Shown here piece after piece: positions 39,409 to 50,259 of a stretch of 64,000 bases of DNA (the stretch's first letter is position 1; the number at the start of each line of letters is the position of its first letter). A program made the translations under genes and the position numbers. The notes under the pieces were generated by a model. The model made no database searches. It was not told the DNA's origin and saw only the letters and a list, made by a program, of their open reading frames with translations. This DNA comes from Hyphomonadaceae bacterium (GTDB taxonomy: Bacteria > Pseudomonadota > Alphaproteobacteria > Caulobacterales > Hyphomonadaceae). The DNA lies in NCBI GenBank assembly GCA_028285145.1, contig JANQQC010000047.1, positions 1 to 64,000 on the forward strand, read 5' to 3'.

Positions 39409-39894
39409 ATGGAACCGGGGCAGTCATACTATGCAGAAGGTGGTTGCGCTTGTGGCCAGGTGCGTTACGCGTTGGTGCGAGCCCCGCTGTTCGTTCATTG
39501 CTGTCATTGCAGCTGGTGCCAGCGGGAAACCGGATCGGCCTTCGCGATGAACGCGATCATTGAGTCCGCATCCGTAAAAGTCCTGAGCGCGTCACCCAAG
39601 CTGACGAAGATCCCTTCGGCGAGCGGACGCGGACAGATCATTGCACGCTGCCCGTCCTGCCTGACTGCGGTCTGGAGCCACTATTCCGGCGCAGGAAAAG
39701 CCGTGAGCTTTGTCAGCGCGGGTACGCTGGATGATCCCTCGCTTGCACCGCCCGACATTCACATCTTCACATCCACCAAGCAGGACTGGGTTGTAGTGCC
39801 GGACGGGGTGCCTGCGATGACGGGTTATTACGACCGCGCCCATCACTGGCCCGCGAGAAGCCTTGCGCGTTACCGCCGGGCAATCACGCCTTAG
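39409..39894 (+). CDS. GFA-family zinc protein
   Basis: A 161-residue protein of the GFA (glutathione-dependent formaldehyde-activating enzyme-like) family. Zinc cysteines are in GGCACGQVRY, CCHCSWCQRETGSAF and RCPSCLTAVWS. Many members are not formaldehyde-related, so the substrate is open. It is convergent with bamD with a 4-base overlap. Confidence 0.88.
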   Translation: MEPGQSYYAEGGCACGQVRYALVRAPLFVHCCHCSWCQRETGSAFAMNAIIESASVKVLSASPKLTKIPSASGRGQIIARCPSCLTAVWSHYSGAGKAVSFVSAGTLDDPSLAPPDIHIFTSTKQDWVVVPDGVPAMTGYYDRAHHWPARSLARYRRAITP

Positions 39895-40709
39895 AAAATG
39901 CGGGACAGCCAGCCTTCGCGGGGCGGCTCGGCATCGGGATTGAGACCCTGCCGCGTCAGCAGGCGATAGGTATCGCGGTACCAGTCGGTTTCAGGGTAAT
40001 TGTAGCCAAGCACCGCGCCGGCGGCTTGGGCTTCTCCCTGAAGGCCAACGGAAAGATAGCTCTCTACGAGCCGGTGGAGAGCTTCAGGCGCGTGGGACGT
40101 CGTCTGATAGTCAGTCACCACAGTGCGGAAGCGGTTGATCGCGGCCAGATGCTGGTCCCGGCGAAGATACCAGCGGCCCACTTCCATCTCCTTGCCAGCC
40201 AATTGGTCGTTGACCATGTCGATCTTCAGGCGGGCGTCCTTGGCATATTCGCTTTCCGGAAAGCGGCGCGTGACATCTTCGAGCGAAGCTTTGGCAAGCT
40301 CCGTCGTGCCCTGATCGCGGCCGACATCGACGATCTGCTCGAAATGGCTGATGGCGACGAGATAGTAGGCATAGGCTGCGCCATCGGTTCCGGGATGAAG
40401 ACCGATATATCTTTGCGCTGTTTCGATGGCCTCGTCATAGCGGCGGGAGCGATAGGCGGCGAAAGCCGACATCAGCGTTGAGCGGCGCGCCCACTCTGAG
40501 TAGGGGTGCTGGCGTTCCACCTCGTTGAAGAGGGAAATCGCCGCCGTGTAGTCACGCTTGTCGAGTTCCTCGCTGGCGAGGTTGTAGATCTGCTCGACAG
40601 GGCGCTCAATATAAGCTGCTTCGCGGGACCGCGTGCCAGATTGGCAGGCCGTTAGGACCAGTGCGCCCAGCACCAAGCCCAGCAGTGTTCGGCTCGAAGA
40701 CATGTTCAT
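39891..40709 (-). CDS. bamD: Outer-membrane assembly lipoprotein BamD
   Basis: A 272-residue lipoprotein (LVLTACQSG lipobox) with TPR-like repeats: EQIYNLASEELDKRDYTAAISLFNEVE, QHPYSEWARRSTLM, AYRSRRYDEAIETAQRYI and further units. It works with BamA in folding outer-membrane proteins. The position next to lpxC and the fts genes is usual in alphaproteobacteria, although an XRE regulator lies between. Confidence 0.93.
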   Translation of the reverse strand: MNMSSSRTLLGLVLGALVLTACQSGTRSREAAYIERPVEQIYNLASEELDKRDYTAAISLFNEVERQHPYSEWARRSTLMSAFAAYRSRRYDEAIETAQRYIGLHPGTDGAAYAYYLVAISHFEQIVDVGRDQGTTELAKASLEDVTRRFPESEYAKDARLKIDMVNDQLAGKEMEVGRWYLRRDQHLAAINRFRTVVTDYQTTSHAPEALHRLVESYLSVGLQGEAQAAGAVLGYNYPETDWYRDTYRLLTRQGLNPDAEPPREGWLSRIF

Positions 40710-40829
40710 GCAGCGTCGTTCCTTAATGCGGTCAACGACGAATATCGCGAACCCCGGGCGAAACCAAGGCCGCGCGGCAGGGTCAGCGGAAAATACCCCG
40801 CCCTTGCCTGCGGGCTGTCGTGATCTATT

Positions 40830-40847
40830 TGAATTAATTCAGGTTAA
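40830..40847. promoter_or_regulatory. Palindrome upstream of the XRE regulator
   Basis: TGAATTAATTCA (40830-40841) is a perfect palindrome, and the overlapping TTAA-N6-TTAA (40834-40847) resembles a CtrA site, whose spacing is normally 7. Either an autoregulatory site of the next gene or a degenerate CtrA box. Confidence 0.35.
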
Positions 40848-40889
40848 ACTGCACATTTCAGACGCCCTCAGGGGCAGACAGGACGCCCA

Positions 40890-41348
40890 ATGCCAAGCGC
40901 CGTGAATGCCGCATCAGATATTGACCGACGCGTTGGCGAAAGAATTCGTCGTCGTCGCATCCTGCTTGGCTTTACACAGGATCAGCTCGGTGACGCACTG
41001 AACATATCCTATCAGCAGGTCCAGAAGTACGAGACCGGCGCAAACCGGGTCAGCGCCGGACGCCTGCATCAGATCGCCCAGACCCTACAGACCAATGTTA
41101 GCTGGTTCTTCGACGCCCTCGGCGAAGATGAGCAGGCCAGTCAGACATCATCGCGACACGTCATCGATCTCGTCCGGAATTTCTCGCGGATTGAAGACGA
41201 ACAAGTGCGCGGGGCCGTGTTGTCGTTGGTCCGCTCACTCGCAGACGGCGACGATGATGGGGATGATGCGGGCCTTACTGCAAGCCAGAACGGCAATGGT
41301 GACGCGTCTGCCAGCAATGGTAACGGCTTGTCGGCAAGAGATATCTGA
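40890..41348 (+). CDS. XRE-family transcriptional regulator (PraR/PhrR-like)
   Basis: A 152-residue regulator. The helix-turn-helix (about 12-70) reads IRRRRILLGFTQDQLGDAL, NISYQQVQKYETGANRV and SAGRLHQIAQTL, very like alphaproteobacterial PraR/PhrR proteins. The C-terminus is a low-complexity Gly/Asn/Asp-rich tail. It is convergent with lpxC. Confidence 0.88.
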   Translation: MPSAVNAASDIDRRVGERIRRRRILLGFTQDQLGDALNISYQQVQKYETGANRVSAGRLHQIAQTLQTNVSWFFDALGEDEQASQTSSRHVIDLVRNFSRIEDEQVRGAVLSLVRSLADGDDDGDDAGLTASQNGNGDASASNGNGLSARDI

Positions 41349-41367
41349 CGTTTCGAGCGGGTATCGC

Positions 41368-42276
41368 TCAGGCGATTGCAACCTGCATTTGTCCGGCCAG
41401 GACATCGGCCTCATCGCCTTCCCAGCACCAGGCCTGCGGATTTTCCAGCAGTTTACGGACAAGCGCATTGTTGAGCGCATGGCCCGGCTGATTGGCCTCA
41501 TAGGCTCCTGCAATCGGTCCGCCGGCGAGCATCAGATCGCCAACCGCGTCTAGAATCTTGTGGCGGATGAACTCATCGCCAGAGCGCAGGCCTTCCGGGT
41601 TCACCACCTCATCGCCATCTAGAACGACCGCATTGTCGAGCGAACCGCCACGGGCGAGTCCCATGGATTGAAGCTTCTCGACATCGCGCGCGAAGCCAAA
41701 GGTTCGGGCAAAGGCGAGATCACGTGCAAACATGCCGGGTGACAGGCGCAGGGCCATTTGCTGAACGCCGATAGCGCGGCTCTTGAAATCGATACGGGCG
41801 CGAACCGTCAGCCAGTCATCATTGGACGGCGAGAGACGCGCCCACTTCACGCCGTCCTCGATCTCAATGGTTTCGAGAATACGGATGCGGCGGCGTGGCG
41901 CGCCAAGGGTGCGCAGACCAGCGGTGCGGATCAATTCACAGAAAACAGATGCAGACCCGTCCATGATGGGGGTTTCTTCAGCATCCATCTCGATGATGAG
42001 ATTGTCGACGCCCATGCCGGCGCAGGCTGCCAGAAGGTGCTCAACGACAGCAACTTTCACGCCCGCTTCGTTTTCCAGCGTCGTGCCGAGCATAACATCG
42101 CACACCGCATCGCCAATCGCCGGAACGCGGTTATCACGGTCGGTCACATCGGTGCGGATGAAGACAATACCCTCGCCGGCCTTGGCAGGTTTCAATGTCA
42201 AACGGGACTTCAGCCCGCTATGAACGCCAACGCCTGAACACCGGGCGATCTTGTTGATGGTTTGCTGAAACTGCAC
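41368..42276 (-). CDS. lpxC: UDP-3-O-acyl-GlcNAc deacetylase
   Basis: A 302-residue enzyme for the committed step of lipid A synthesis. Zinc-site motifs are EHLLAACAGMG and IRHKILDAVGDLML; PIMDGSASVF and GHALNNALVRKL are also typical. A GTG start at 42276 gives the family N-terminus (QFQQTINKIARCSGVGVHSG) and normal length. The 153-base spacer to ftsZ includes an AT-rich tract (about 42385-42411), so lpxC may have its own promoter. Confidence 0.94.
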   Translation of the reverse strand: MQFQQTINKIARCSGVGVHSGLKSRLTLKPAKAGEGIVFIRTDVTDRDNRVPAIGDAVCDVMLGTTLENEAGVKVAVVEHLLAACAGMGVDNLIIEMDAEETPIMDGSASVFCELIRTAGLRTLGAPRRRIRILETIEIEDGVKWARLSPSNDDWLTVRARIDFKSRAIGVQQMALRLSPGMFARDLAFARTFGFARDVEKLQSMGLARGGSLDNAVVLDGDEVVNPEGLRSGDEFIRHKILDAVGDLMLAGGPIAGAYEANQPGHALNNALVRKLLENPQAWCWEGDEADVLAGQMQVAIA

Positions 42277-42429
42277 GCTACAACCCCATTTCACGCTCCC
42301 TAGATGGCGGATGGAGCATGATAACGCAAAACAAGGAATGTTTCGTTCTGTTGCAACCGGTGCCGGAGCATGTACCAAATTGATTTCTATATATTTATTC
42401 TGAAATCCAAGAAGGTGAATCTCGCGGCC

Positions 42430-43869
42430 CTAATTGTTCGCTGACCGGCGCAGAAAGGCAGGGATTTCCAGATCCTCATCGTCGAAGGGCGCAGCCTCCG
42501 GATGATCGTCCGGCGAAGACACGATGGATTCGCGCGCAGGCGGAGCCTGCTCGGGCGTATCGTCATTCTCCCCTTCCGGCGCGCGCCGCCAGCCAAACAG
42601 GCTGGCAAAGCCCGGCGAGCCGTCGGCAGGACGCGGTGCCTCCGCAGGAGTGGCGGGCTCAGCCTCTTCAGTCAGAACGGCATCGGCGGATACTTGGTCC
42701 TCACCCGGGCTCGCTTCGATATGCGCAGCTGGCAGCGGGCGGCCAGCAAAATCGGGGCGCGGATCGGCCTGAACCTCAGGTGTGGGCTCAGGCTCTGAAG
42801 GCCCGGGACGTGTCACTACGATCGGGCCGTCAGCATCCGCATCGGCGCTCGGAGCTGGGGCCTCCGGTTTAGCTTCCGGTGCGGGCGTGGCGGCAGCGAG
42901 AGGTGCGACGGGCTGTTCAACGACGTATTCCGCATCGATCCCTGCCGCGACGACGGAGACACGGATCTTGCCATCAAGCTCAGGATCGAAGGCCGATCCG
43001 AGAATGATCGTGGCGTTCGGATCGACTTCAGCGCGCACTTCATTCGCCGCTTCATCAACTTCGAACAGGGTCATGTCATACCCGCCGGTGATATTGATCA
43101 GCACGCCGCGCGCGCCTTTCATCGAGACATCATCAAGCAGTGGATTGTCGATGGCGGCCTTGGCTGCCTCAAGCGCACGGTTTTCACCCTCAGCCTCGGC
43201 CATACCCATCATGGCAGAGCCCATGCCCTTCATGATCGACTGAACGTCAGCAAAATCGAGATTGATCAGGCCAGGCATGACCATCAGGTCGGTGATGCCG
43301 CGCACACCGGAATAGAGCACATCATCTGCCAGGCGGAAGGCCTCGGCAAAGGTCGTGCGCTCATTGGCGATGCGGAAAAGATTCTGGTTTGGAACGACGA
43401 TCAGCGTGTCGACGTGGGCGCGAATCCTGTCGAGCCCTTCTTCGGCAAGCTCCATGCGGCGATTGCCCTCGAAGCCAAAGGGCTTGGTGACGACACCGAC
43501 AGTCAGGATGCCCTTGTCGTGGGCAGCCTTAGCGATGATCGGGGCTGCGCCGGTTCCGGTGCCACCGCCCATGCCGGCCGCAATGAAGACCATGTGTGCG
43601 CCTTCAAGGTGTTCCTCAATGTCAGCAATGGACTCCTCAGCCGAAGCCGCGCCGATATCCGGGCGTGCACCAGCACCAAGCCCGCCAGTGGTTTCAGGGC
43701 CGAGTTGGATGCGGTTTTCAGTCTTGGACCGCCCCAGCGCCTGCGCATCTGTATTGGCGACGACAAACTCGACCCCTTGCAGGTTTGCATCGATCATATT
43801 GTCGACGGCATTGCCGCCAGCGCCGCCAACGCCAAAGACCATGATCCGGGGTTTAAGTTCTCTCGCCAT
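42430..43869 (-). CDS. ftsZ: Cell division protein FtsZ
   Basis: A 479-residue tubulin homologue. GTP-binding motifs are [11 protein letters not shown] and [14 protein letters not shown]. The globular part ends near residue 325. A Pro/Ala/Glu-rich linker of about 140 residues is followed by the conserved tail [14 protein letters not shown] that binds FtsA. FtsZ forms the division ring. The long linker is usual for Caulobacterales-type FtsZ. Confidence 0.97.
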   Translation of the reverse strand: MARELKPRIMVFGVGGAGGNAVDNMIDANLQGVEFVVANTDAQALGRSKTENRIQLGPETTGGLGAGARPDIGAASAEESIADIEEHLEGAHMVFIAAGMGGGTGTGAAPIIAKAAHDKGILTVGVVTKPFGFEGNRRMELAEEGLDRIRAHVDTLIVVPNQNLFRIANERTTFAEAFRLADDVLYSGVRGITDLMVMPGLINLDFADVQSIMKGMGSAMMGMAEAEGENRALEAAKAAIDNPLLDDVSMKGARGVLINITGGYDMTLFEVDEAANEVRAEVDPNATIILGSAFDPELDGKIRVSVVAAGIDAEYVVEQPVAPLAAATPAPEAKPEAPAPSADADADGPIVVTRPGPSEPEPTPEVQADPRPDFAGRPLPAAHIEASPGEDQVSADAVLTEEAEPATPAEAPRPADGSPGFASLFGWRRAPEGENDDTPEQAPPARESIVSSPDDHPEAAPFDDEDLEIPAFLRRSANN

Positions 43870-43965
43870 AAGCGTCCGCCTTTAAATCCTACATCTCGAA
43901 GGAGTGTGTCGAAGTTGAGACTGACGCGGCGACGCTAAAAGACGGTTAAGTGTGTGCGAAATTTC

Positions 43966-45258
43966 TCAGAAATTTTCGCGTAACCAACTAAACGCCCGGT
44001 TCAGGCCCGAAAACCTTGACAATAGTCCTTCGTCTGCCGCGCCGCGCCCAGCCCGCGCAGCGTCGGCGAAACCCGCCATCTCGTATGTTAACAGACCAGA
44101 CACCGTTGAAAAACAAGGGGCTGAATGATCTTCCCCGAGACGTTCTGCAGCGGCAGGACGGCCCAGACGGACCGGCATATTAAGAACTCGCGTTGCCACA
44201 TCGCGCACACCGCTGAGCTGACTGGCCCCTCCGGTGAGCACGACGCGGCGCGGCAACACGCTCGAAATCTTGCTGGCAGCCAGTCTTTGCTGGATCAATT
44301 CAAAGGTTTCTTCCACGCGCGGCGTGATGAAAGCGGCAAGTTCGCCGCGCTTGATGCGCGAGGCATTCAGCCGTCCATCATCGCCAAGCACGGGGCATTC
44401 GATACGCTCAGCGGCTCCGGGGCCATCCATGTCTGCAGTGCCATAAACAGTTTTCAGGCGCTCAGCAGCGGCGAAGGTCGTGCCGACGCCCTGAGCAATG
44501 TCGGCAGTAACATGCGCGCCGCCGGTTTTCGCAAGGCCAACCCATGCCGGGGCAGCGTTCAGGAAGACCGAGGCTGTCGTGACGCCCGCCCCCATATCGA
44601 TGCAGATCGCGCCGTGTTCCTTCTCATCGTCGATCAGCGTCCCTGCCCCGCTGGCCACAGCGGACGGCACGAGACCATCAACGCGCAAATGGGCGCGGCC
44701 AACGCATTCGACGAGGTTCGCCACAAGCGAGCGCGGAGCGGTGACTACATTCAGGAAGACGCCGAGGCGCACGGCCAGCATGCCAACGGGCTCGCGCACG
44801 CCAGGCTGGTCATCAACCATATATGCGACCGGATAGGCGCTGAGAATCTGGCGTTCCCGCGTCTCAGCCGTGGCGAGCGCTATGGACAGAACACGCCGAA
44901 CATCGCGCGACGTGATTTCCCGCCCGCTTGTATCCGTTGTCGCCGAGACGAGCTGCGACGCGACACGTGGACCCGTGATGCCAAGCGTGACCGCGTCGAT
45001 CTGTTCACCGGCCTGACGCTCGGCATCTTCGACAGCGAGACGTATAGAGCGTTCCAGCCCTTCCATGTCTGTAATTGCGCCACCAGTGAAACCACGACTC
45101 TGCTGACGTCCGCCGCCAGCGAGTTCAAAGCCATGCATGCCCTGACCCTTGCGCCCGATAAGGCAGCTCACCTTGGAGCAGCCAATGTCCAGCGCGGCCA
45201 GACGCCCTCCCGAAGAGAAAGCTGACAGTGGGCGGGTGCGTTGAGCGACATTGGCCAT
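43966..45258 (-). CDS. ftsA: Cell division protein FtsA
   Basis: A 430-residue actin-fold protein: phosphate 1 region AALDIGCSKVSCLIG, the SHS2/1C domain, ICIDMGAGVTTASVF, VVLTGGASQLSGV, and a C-terminal amphipathic helix (NRAFSWLRENF) for membrane binding. It tethers FtsZ to the membrane. The start abuts the ftsQ stop; ftsZ follows after 96 bases. Confidence 0.96.
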   Translation of the reverse strand: MANVAQRTRPLSAFSSGGRLAALDIGCSKVSCLIGRKGQGMHGFELAGGGRQQSRGFTGGAITDMEGLERSIRLAVEDAERQAGEQIDAVTLGITGPRVASQLVSATTDTSGREITSRDVRRVLSIALATAETRERQILSAYPVAYMVDDQPGVREPVGMLAVRLGVFLNVVTAPRSLVANLVECVGRAHLRVDGLVPSAVASGAGTLIDDEKEHGAICIDMGAGVTTASVFLNAAPAWVGLAKTGGAHVTADIAQGVGTTFAAAERLKTVYGTADMDGPGAAERIECPVLGDDGRLNASRIKRGELAAFITPRVEETFELIQQRLAASKISSVLPRRVVLTGGASQLSGVRDVATRVLNMPVRLGRPAAAERLGEDHSAPCFSTVSGLLTYEMAGFADAARAGRGAADEGLLSRFSGLNRAFSWLRENF

Positions 45259-46107
45259 TTAAGCGGCGCCTCCTTTTTGGGCCGACGAGCCCGGGGTTAC
45301 AAAGACTGATCCCGGCGCGCGCAGATCGATCGAGGCAACTGCGCGATGGGTCAGTGCGGTCCGGCGATCAAGATCCTCAAGACGCGCGACCGCGTTCTTC
45401 AGATGCTCATCTCCGGGCAGTTCGGCGGTGACGCCGGTATCAAGGCGCAGCGTCCAGCGGCGCTCCGCAATTCTGGTCGCAAGCGCGATTCGCGGCGCAA
45501 GCTCGGCATCCGGCTCGAATGCGTCCAGCAGGACGGGCAGAGCTTCAGGTGCGCCGTCGCCCGCAATGGAGATCAGGCGGCGGCCCCGGTCTGCCTGGCG
45601 GGCAGGAATCTCGCGGCCCATCCGGTCGATCACGGCAAGGCGATCACCATCGCGCCAAAGAGCAGCAGCCTCTGCCTTGTCGGCCATGATCACAACCTGG
45701 CCAGGCCAGAGGCGGTGGACACGGACATTGAGTACGCGCTGGGTGCTCTCAACACGTGCACGGATCTGATAAGGATCAGCGCGGAACATGTTCTCGCCTG
45801 GCTCGATCATCGCCGCGCCGCGCACAAGACTTTCAAGCTCAGGCTCTGTCTCAAGTCCATAGACTTTGACGTCCGCCACAGCGAGGCCTGCTGTCCGCGC
45901 GACACCGTCAGTTGCATTCGCGATCCGGCTCTCCACCTGCGACAGGGAGCCACCCATCCAGGCAGCGGCCGCCACGACGAGCGCCACCAACATTGTCAGC
46001 CCAAAGAGGATAGAAGATACGCGCACTTCTTCGCGCGGCTCATAGGCCGGCTGCTTTGCAGCGCGTCGTCCCCTGCCCTTGGCCGGGGCTGGCTTCACCT
46101 TTGGCAT
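45259..46107 (-). CDS. ftsQ: Cell division protein FtsQ
   Basis: A 282-residue bitopic protein: basic cytoplasmic N-terminus, a membrane helix (about 31-50, [18 protein letters not shown]), a POTRA domain ([19 protein letters not shown]) and the FtsQ beta domain ([18 protein letters not shown]). It links early and late divisome proteins. It overlaps ddl by 13 bases upstream and abuts ftsA. Confidence 0.94.
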   Translation of the reverse strand: MPKVKPAPAKGRGRRAAKQPAYEPREEVRVSSILFGLTMLVALVVAAAAWMGGSLSQVESRIANATDGVARTAGLAVADVKVYGLETEPELESLVRGAAMIEPGENMFRADPYQIRARVESTQRVLNVRVHRLWPGQVVIMADKAEAAALWRDGDRLAVIDRMGREIPARQADRGRRLISIAGDGAPEALPVLLDAFEPDAELAPRIALATRIAERRWTLRLDTGVTAELPGDEHLKNAVARLEDLDRRTALTHRAVASIDLRAPGSVFVTPGSSAQKGGAA

Positions 46108-47003
46108 GACGCGTCCTCAATCATCCAGGAGACCAGCGCCTCGAAAGACATGCCCACATGGGCGGCCTGTTCAGGCACCAAGGATGTCGGCGTCATGCCG
46201 GGTTGCGTATTCGTCTCCAAAATCACCACTCTATCCCTCACCTCGTCGTATCTAAAGTCAGACCGCGTCACCCCCCGACAGCCGAGCGCATGATGCGCCT
46301 TGATGGCTCCCTCCAATGCCGCCTCTTCGACGTGCTTTGGAATGTCAGCAGGGATCGTATGTTGCGATCCGCCTTGCGCATATTTTGCCTGAAAGTCGTA
46401 ATACTCGTTTAATGTGGTGATCTCTGTTACGCCCAAAGGGTTAGCGCCGAGCACCGATACCGTTAACTCTCTGCCGGGGATAAACTCCTCCGCCATCAGA
46501 TTATCTCCATACGACCAATCGGCAGACATCAGGAGTTTTGAAGGACCATTAGCGCTCTCCGGAACGATGAGCACACCAAAGCTGGATCCCTCCGCAACTG
46601 GCTTCACAACATAGGGGGGATCCATGGGATGCGCGCGGGCCGCTTCTTCGCGCGTCACGGCCACGTCCGTGGCAATGTCCAGCCCTTCCCTGGCGAAGAT
46701 CGCCTTTGACATGCGCTTGTCCATGGCGATGGCTGACGAAGCCACACCGGAGTGCGTGTAGGGAATGCCAAGAACTTCGAAGAGCCCCTGCACACATCCA
46801 TCCTCGCCCCATGGTCCGTGGAGCCCATTCAGGATGACATCGGGTTTCACTTCGCGAAGCTGGGCGGCCAGGTCGCGTGTGGCATCAACTTCGACAACAT
46901 CATAGCCAGCACCGCGCGCGGCCTCCGCCATTTGCGTTCCGGAAGAAATCGAGACATCCCGCTCAGACGACCATCCGCCATAGACAACTGCCACACGCTT
47001 CAT
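46095..47003 (-). CDS. ddl: D-alanine--D-alanine ligase
   Basis: A 302-residue ATP-grasp ligase making the D-Ala-D-Ala of peptidoglycan. Motifs are [57 protein letters not shown] and [19 protein letters not shown]. It is the first gene of the leftward ddl-ftsQ-ftsA-ftsZ group in this genome; murB lies beyond an inserted receptor gene. Confidence 0.96.
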   Translation of the reverse strand: MKRVAVVYGGWSSERDVSISSGTQMAEAARGAGYDVVEVDATRDLAAQLREVKPDVILNGLHGPWGEDGCVQGLFEVLGIPYTHSGVASSAIAMDKRMSKAIFAREGLDIATDVAVTREEAARAHPMDPPYVVKPVAEGSSFGVLIVPESANGPSKLLMSADWSYGDNLMAEEFIPGRELTVSVLGANPLGVTEITTLNEYYDFQAKYAQGGSQHTIPADIPKHVEEAALEGAIKAHHALGCRGVTRSDFRYDEVRDRVVILETNTQPGMTPTSLVPEQAAHVGMSFEALVSWMIEDASCQR

Positions 47004-47191
47004 AAGGGTCTCCTGTCACCGCACTCATCTGGCCACATCTCAGAGAAACACGGCAGGCTTTAGGCTGAATGAAAGCCATGCGCTGACAAGATTACAAAAG
47101 CGTCACCCCTCGCAACATACTCGATCTACACTACACTTGTAACGCGATGGTTATTCGTGTAGGCCAATTCGGGTTCAGCGGAGGGAACACA

Positions 47192-49231
47192 GTGCTTCGA
47201 TTCATGGCGGCGTCCAGTTTAGTCTTGTCTTGTCAGCTATTGGCGCACGCGGACGTACAGGCTCCAAACAGCCAATCGATATACACGGCAACTGACTTCG
47301 AACGCTTCGCGCCGCGGACGGCATTGGACATGGTCGAGCAGATTCCCGGCTTCAGCATCGAAGAAGAAGATGACGACGCTCGGGGCTTCGGGCAGGCAAG
47401 CGGGAACGTCCTCATCAACGGTCAGCGCCTCTCGGGAAAATCGAATACGCCGACCGACGCTCTCGGACGCATTGCTGCCAGCAATGTCGAACGCATTGAG
47501 GTTCTGGATGGCGCGACGCTCGATATACCGGGTCTGTCCGGTCAAGTCGTCAACGTGGTCGCCGCCACCGACGGTATTTCCGGCACATGGTCCTGGCGCA
47601 TGCGGTTTCGCGACAGCCTGCCGCCAGCCTATGCCTGGGTTGAGACATCGGCCACAGGACAACGCGGCGATCTGACATGGACGCTAGGCTTCACCAACGA
47701 GCTCTACAGGGGCGGTTCCGAAGGGCTGGAGAATGTTTTCGATGGTCAGGGCGTCATCACCGAGCGCCGCGAAGAAGCAGCTCGCTTCATTGCGAATGAG
47801 CCGATTGTGACGGGCAGCCTCGAATGGACGCCGGACAACGGGCAGATCGCGAATTTGAATGCGCGCTATGAGAACTTCAATTCCAATGAGCGCGAAGTTT
47901 CCAAGGCTTTCCCCGTAAGCGATTCGCCCGACCGCATCCGGCAGTTCCAGTTCGCAGAGGACTATTGGGAAGCCGAGTTGGGGGCAGATTACGAATTCGG
48001 GCTTGGGCCAGGCCGGCTGAAGACAATTGGTCTCTATCGAACAGAGCATTTTCCAGAAGTCAGCAGCGTATTCGAAACAGACGTCGACGGAAGCTCTGCA
48101 AAGCGCCGCTTCTTCGACCAGGTGCGTGACTCAGAAGAAATCATCCTTCGGACTGAGTATGGCTGGTCAGCTGGTGCCGGACGTGATTGGCAAATCTCCC
48201 TTGAAGGCGCACTCAACTCGCTAGAGGCCGAAAGCATTGGCGGACGAAACGATGATGGCGCGCCGATTGACCCGGCCACCCTCCCCGTCTCCTTTGCGGA
48301 GGTTGAAGAGAAGCGTGGCGAAACCTTCATCACACACACCCGCGCGCTTTCGGCGAAGTGGACGCTACAAGGTTCGCTTGGCGTAGAGTACTCCGAACTC
48401 ATGGCGGGCGGCGATAGCGAGACGCGGACCTTCACCCGTCCAAAGGGCTTTGTGTCAGCAACCTATGCGGCGAGCGACACTCTAACGGTCAACGCCCGCT
48501 TTGAAAGACTGGTTGGACAGCTCGACTTTTTCGATTTCGTCAGTTCACAGAACCTGTCCGTGGAGACCGAAAGTGAAGGCAACCCTGATATCGTGCCAGA
48601 GCAAAGCTGGCGCAGCGAGATCGAGATTGAGAAGAATTTCGGACAGACAGGTGCAGGAACACTTACTCTGTATCATGAGGATATTGAGGATGTCTTTGAC
48701 AGAGTTCCTTTCGGAGCAGACTCTGAAGGCCCCGGCAACCTGGACAGCGCGACACGGTTTGGCGCGGAAATCGATGCCACGGTGCGTTTCGATCCGATCG
48801 GGCTGAACGGACTGCAACTAACCGTGAATGGCGACATCCGGGAGTCCAGCGTCGAGGACCCGGTCACCGGCGAAACCCGGCGGATCAATGAGGACCTGAT
48901 CATGGAAATCGAAGCCGCCCTTCGTCATGACATTCCGAATACGGATTGGGCCTGGGGCGTTACGTTCGAGCGCGAAGATGAGGCGGCGAACTTCCGGCTG
49001 GATGAAATCCGGTATCGCGAGCAGCGGCCCGGTTTCATCTTCGGCTTCGTCGAGCACAAGGATCTCTGGGGGATGACGGGAACTGTTTTCGTCGCGAACC
49101 TGATCGATCAGGATGACCAGTTCACGCGTCAGGTCTTCACGCCGCGCCGAGATGGGCAGTTGGATTTCGTCGAGGACCGGAACCGTAACTTCGGCCCCAT
49201 TCTCACGCTTCGTCTGCGGGGAACTTTCTAG
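47192..49231 (+). CDS. TonB-dependent-receptor-like outer membrane protein
   Basis: A 679-residue protein with a signal peptide ([17 protein letters not shown]), a plug domain ([45 protein letters not shown]) and a long barrel region of alternating strands with a C-terminal Phe. No clear TonB box is visible after the signal. The GTG at 47192 is preferred because GGAGGG sits 7 bases upstream; an ATG at 47147 is less likely. It lies on the plus strand between ddl and murB and overlaps the murB 3' end by 4 bases. The ligand is unknown. Confidence 0.85.
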   Translation: MLRFMAASSLVLSCQLLAHADVQAPNSQSIYTATDFERFAPRTALDMVEQIPGFSIEEEDDDARGFGQASGNVLINGQRLSGKSNTPTDALGRIAASNVERIEVLDGATLDIPGLSGQVVNVVAATDGISGTWSWRMRFRDSLPPAYAWVETSATGQRGDLTWTLGFTNELYRGGSEGLENVFDGQGVITERREEAARFIANEPIVTGSLEWTPDNGQIANLNARYENFNSNEREVSKAFPVSDSPDRIRQFQFAEDYWEAELGADYEFGLGPGRLKTIGLYRTEHFPEVSSVFETDVDGSSAKRRFFDQVRDSEEIILRTEYGWSAGAGRDWQISLEGALNSLEAESIGGRNDDGAPIDPATLPVSFAEVEEKRGETFITHTRALSAKWTLQGSLGVEYSELMAGGDSETRTFTRPKGFVSATYAASDTLTVNARFERLVGQLDFFDFVSSQNLSVETESEGNPDIVPEQSWRSEIEIEKNFGQTGAGTLTLYHEDIEDVFDRVPFGADSEGPGNLDSATRFGAEIDATVRFDPIGLNGLQLTVNGDIRESSVEDPVTGETRRINEDLIMEIEAALRHDIPNTDWAWGVTFEREDEAANFRLDEIRYREQRPGFIFGFVEHKDLWGMTGTVFVANLIDQDDQFTRQVFTPRRDGQLDFVEDRNRNFGPILTLRLRGTF

Positions 49232-50151
49232 GCCCTGATCCGTCCGATCCGGCGGATTTCCCAGCGCAGGTCGACATCGCTTGTCTCCCGCACGCGGGCA
49301 CGGACAAGTTCGCCAAGAGCTTCCAGATCTGATGCCGTCGCCTCGCCGGTATTGATCAGGAAATTGCAATGCAGCTCGGAGACCTGCGCGCCGCCGACTC
49401 GCAAGCCCCGGCAGTCGGCCGCGTCAATCAGTTTCCAGGAGGAGCGCTGATCGGGTGTTCCTGGCGGGTCCGGATTCGCGAAGGTCGATCCCCCGGTCTT
49501 TTCGCGAATAGGCTGGGTGTCGCCGCGGCGCGCCTGAAGCGCTTCGATTGCAGCGCTGATCTCATCCGGGTCCCCTGCTTCGCCTTCGAAGACGGCCGAG
49601 GTGAAGATCATGTCGGTCGGCGCTTCGGAATGACGATAGCTGTAGCCCATCTGCGCGTTTGTCAGCGTCACACGCTCGCCGACTCGCGTCACGGCGCGGA
49701 TTTCGGTGACGACGTCTTTTGTCTCCGCACCATAGCAGCCAGCATTCATGCGCAATGCCCCGCCGATTGCACCCGGCACGCCAGAGAAGAATTCGAGCCC
49801 TACAATGCCGGCTTCCGCCGCCTTGCGGGCGACCATGGCATCGGGCACCGCCGCGCCTGCCATGATCTGTGTGCCCTTGACTTCGACGGCCCCGAAGCCG
49901 CGCCCGGCCAGACGGATGACAACACCCTCAATCCCGCCATCGCGTACGATCACGTTGGAACCGATCCCCAGCACCGTGACCGGGATCGACAGATCAAGCT
50001 GGCTGAGAAACGAAGCAAGATCGTCTTCATCGGTCGGAAGGAAGAGCGCGTCGGCTGGCCCACCCACACGAAACCATGTGTAGGGCGCGAGCGGCGCGCC
50101 GAAGGACAGCTTGCCCCGGACGCGCGGAAGATCGGCTTCGGTCAATGTCAT
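49228..50151 (-). CDS. murB: UDP-N-acetylenolpyruvoylglucosamine reductase
   Basis: A 307-residue FAD enzyme completing UDP-MurNAc synthesis. FAD motifs are [32 protein letters not shown] and [20 protein letters not shown]; the catalytic Ser lies in [10 protein letters not shown] and the final [17 protein letters not shown] is present. It is cut off from ddl by the receptor gene, and murC/murG are not adjacent on the other side. Confidence 0.96.
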   Translation of the reverse strand: MTLTEADLPRVRGKLSFGAPLAPYTWFRVGGPADALFLPTDEDDLASFLSQLDLSIPVTVLGIGSNVIVRDGGIEGVVIRLAGRGFGAVEVKGTQIMAGAAVPDAMVARKAAEAGIVGLEFFSGVPGAIGGALRMNAGCYGAETKDVVTEIRAVTRVGERVTLTNAQMGYSYRHSEAPTDMIFTSAVFEGEAGDPDEISAAIEALQARRGDTQPIREKTGGSTFANPDPPGTPDQRSSWKLIDAADCRGLRVGGAQVSELHCNFLINTGEATASDLEALGELVRARVRETSDVDLRWEIRRIGRIRA

Positions 50152-50230
50152 GCCATGGGCCTAGTCCGAACTGCGGCGCACGAAAAGAGGCACCGGTTTT
50201 TTGCGAGCGGACATAATCGGGGCTATATTA

Positions 50231-50244
50231 GTTTCAAATGAAAC
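50231..50244. promoter_or_regulatory. Inverted repeat before phhA
   Basis: GTTTCA-AA-TGAAAC is a perfect inverted repeat 15 bases before the phhA start, next to an AT-rich element (CTATATTA). Possible operator; the regulator is unknown. Confidence 0.45.
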
Positions 50245-50259
50245 CAATTGGAGCGACCG

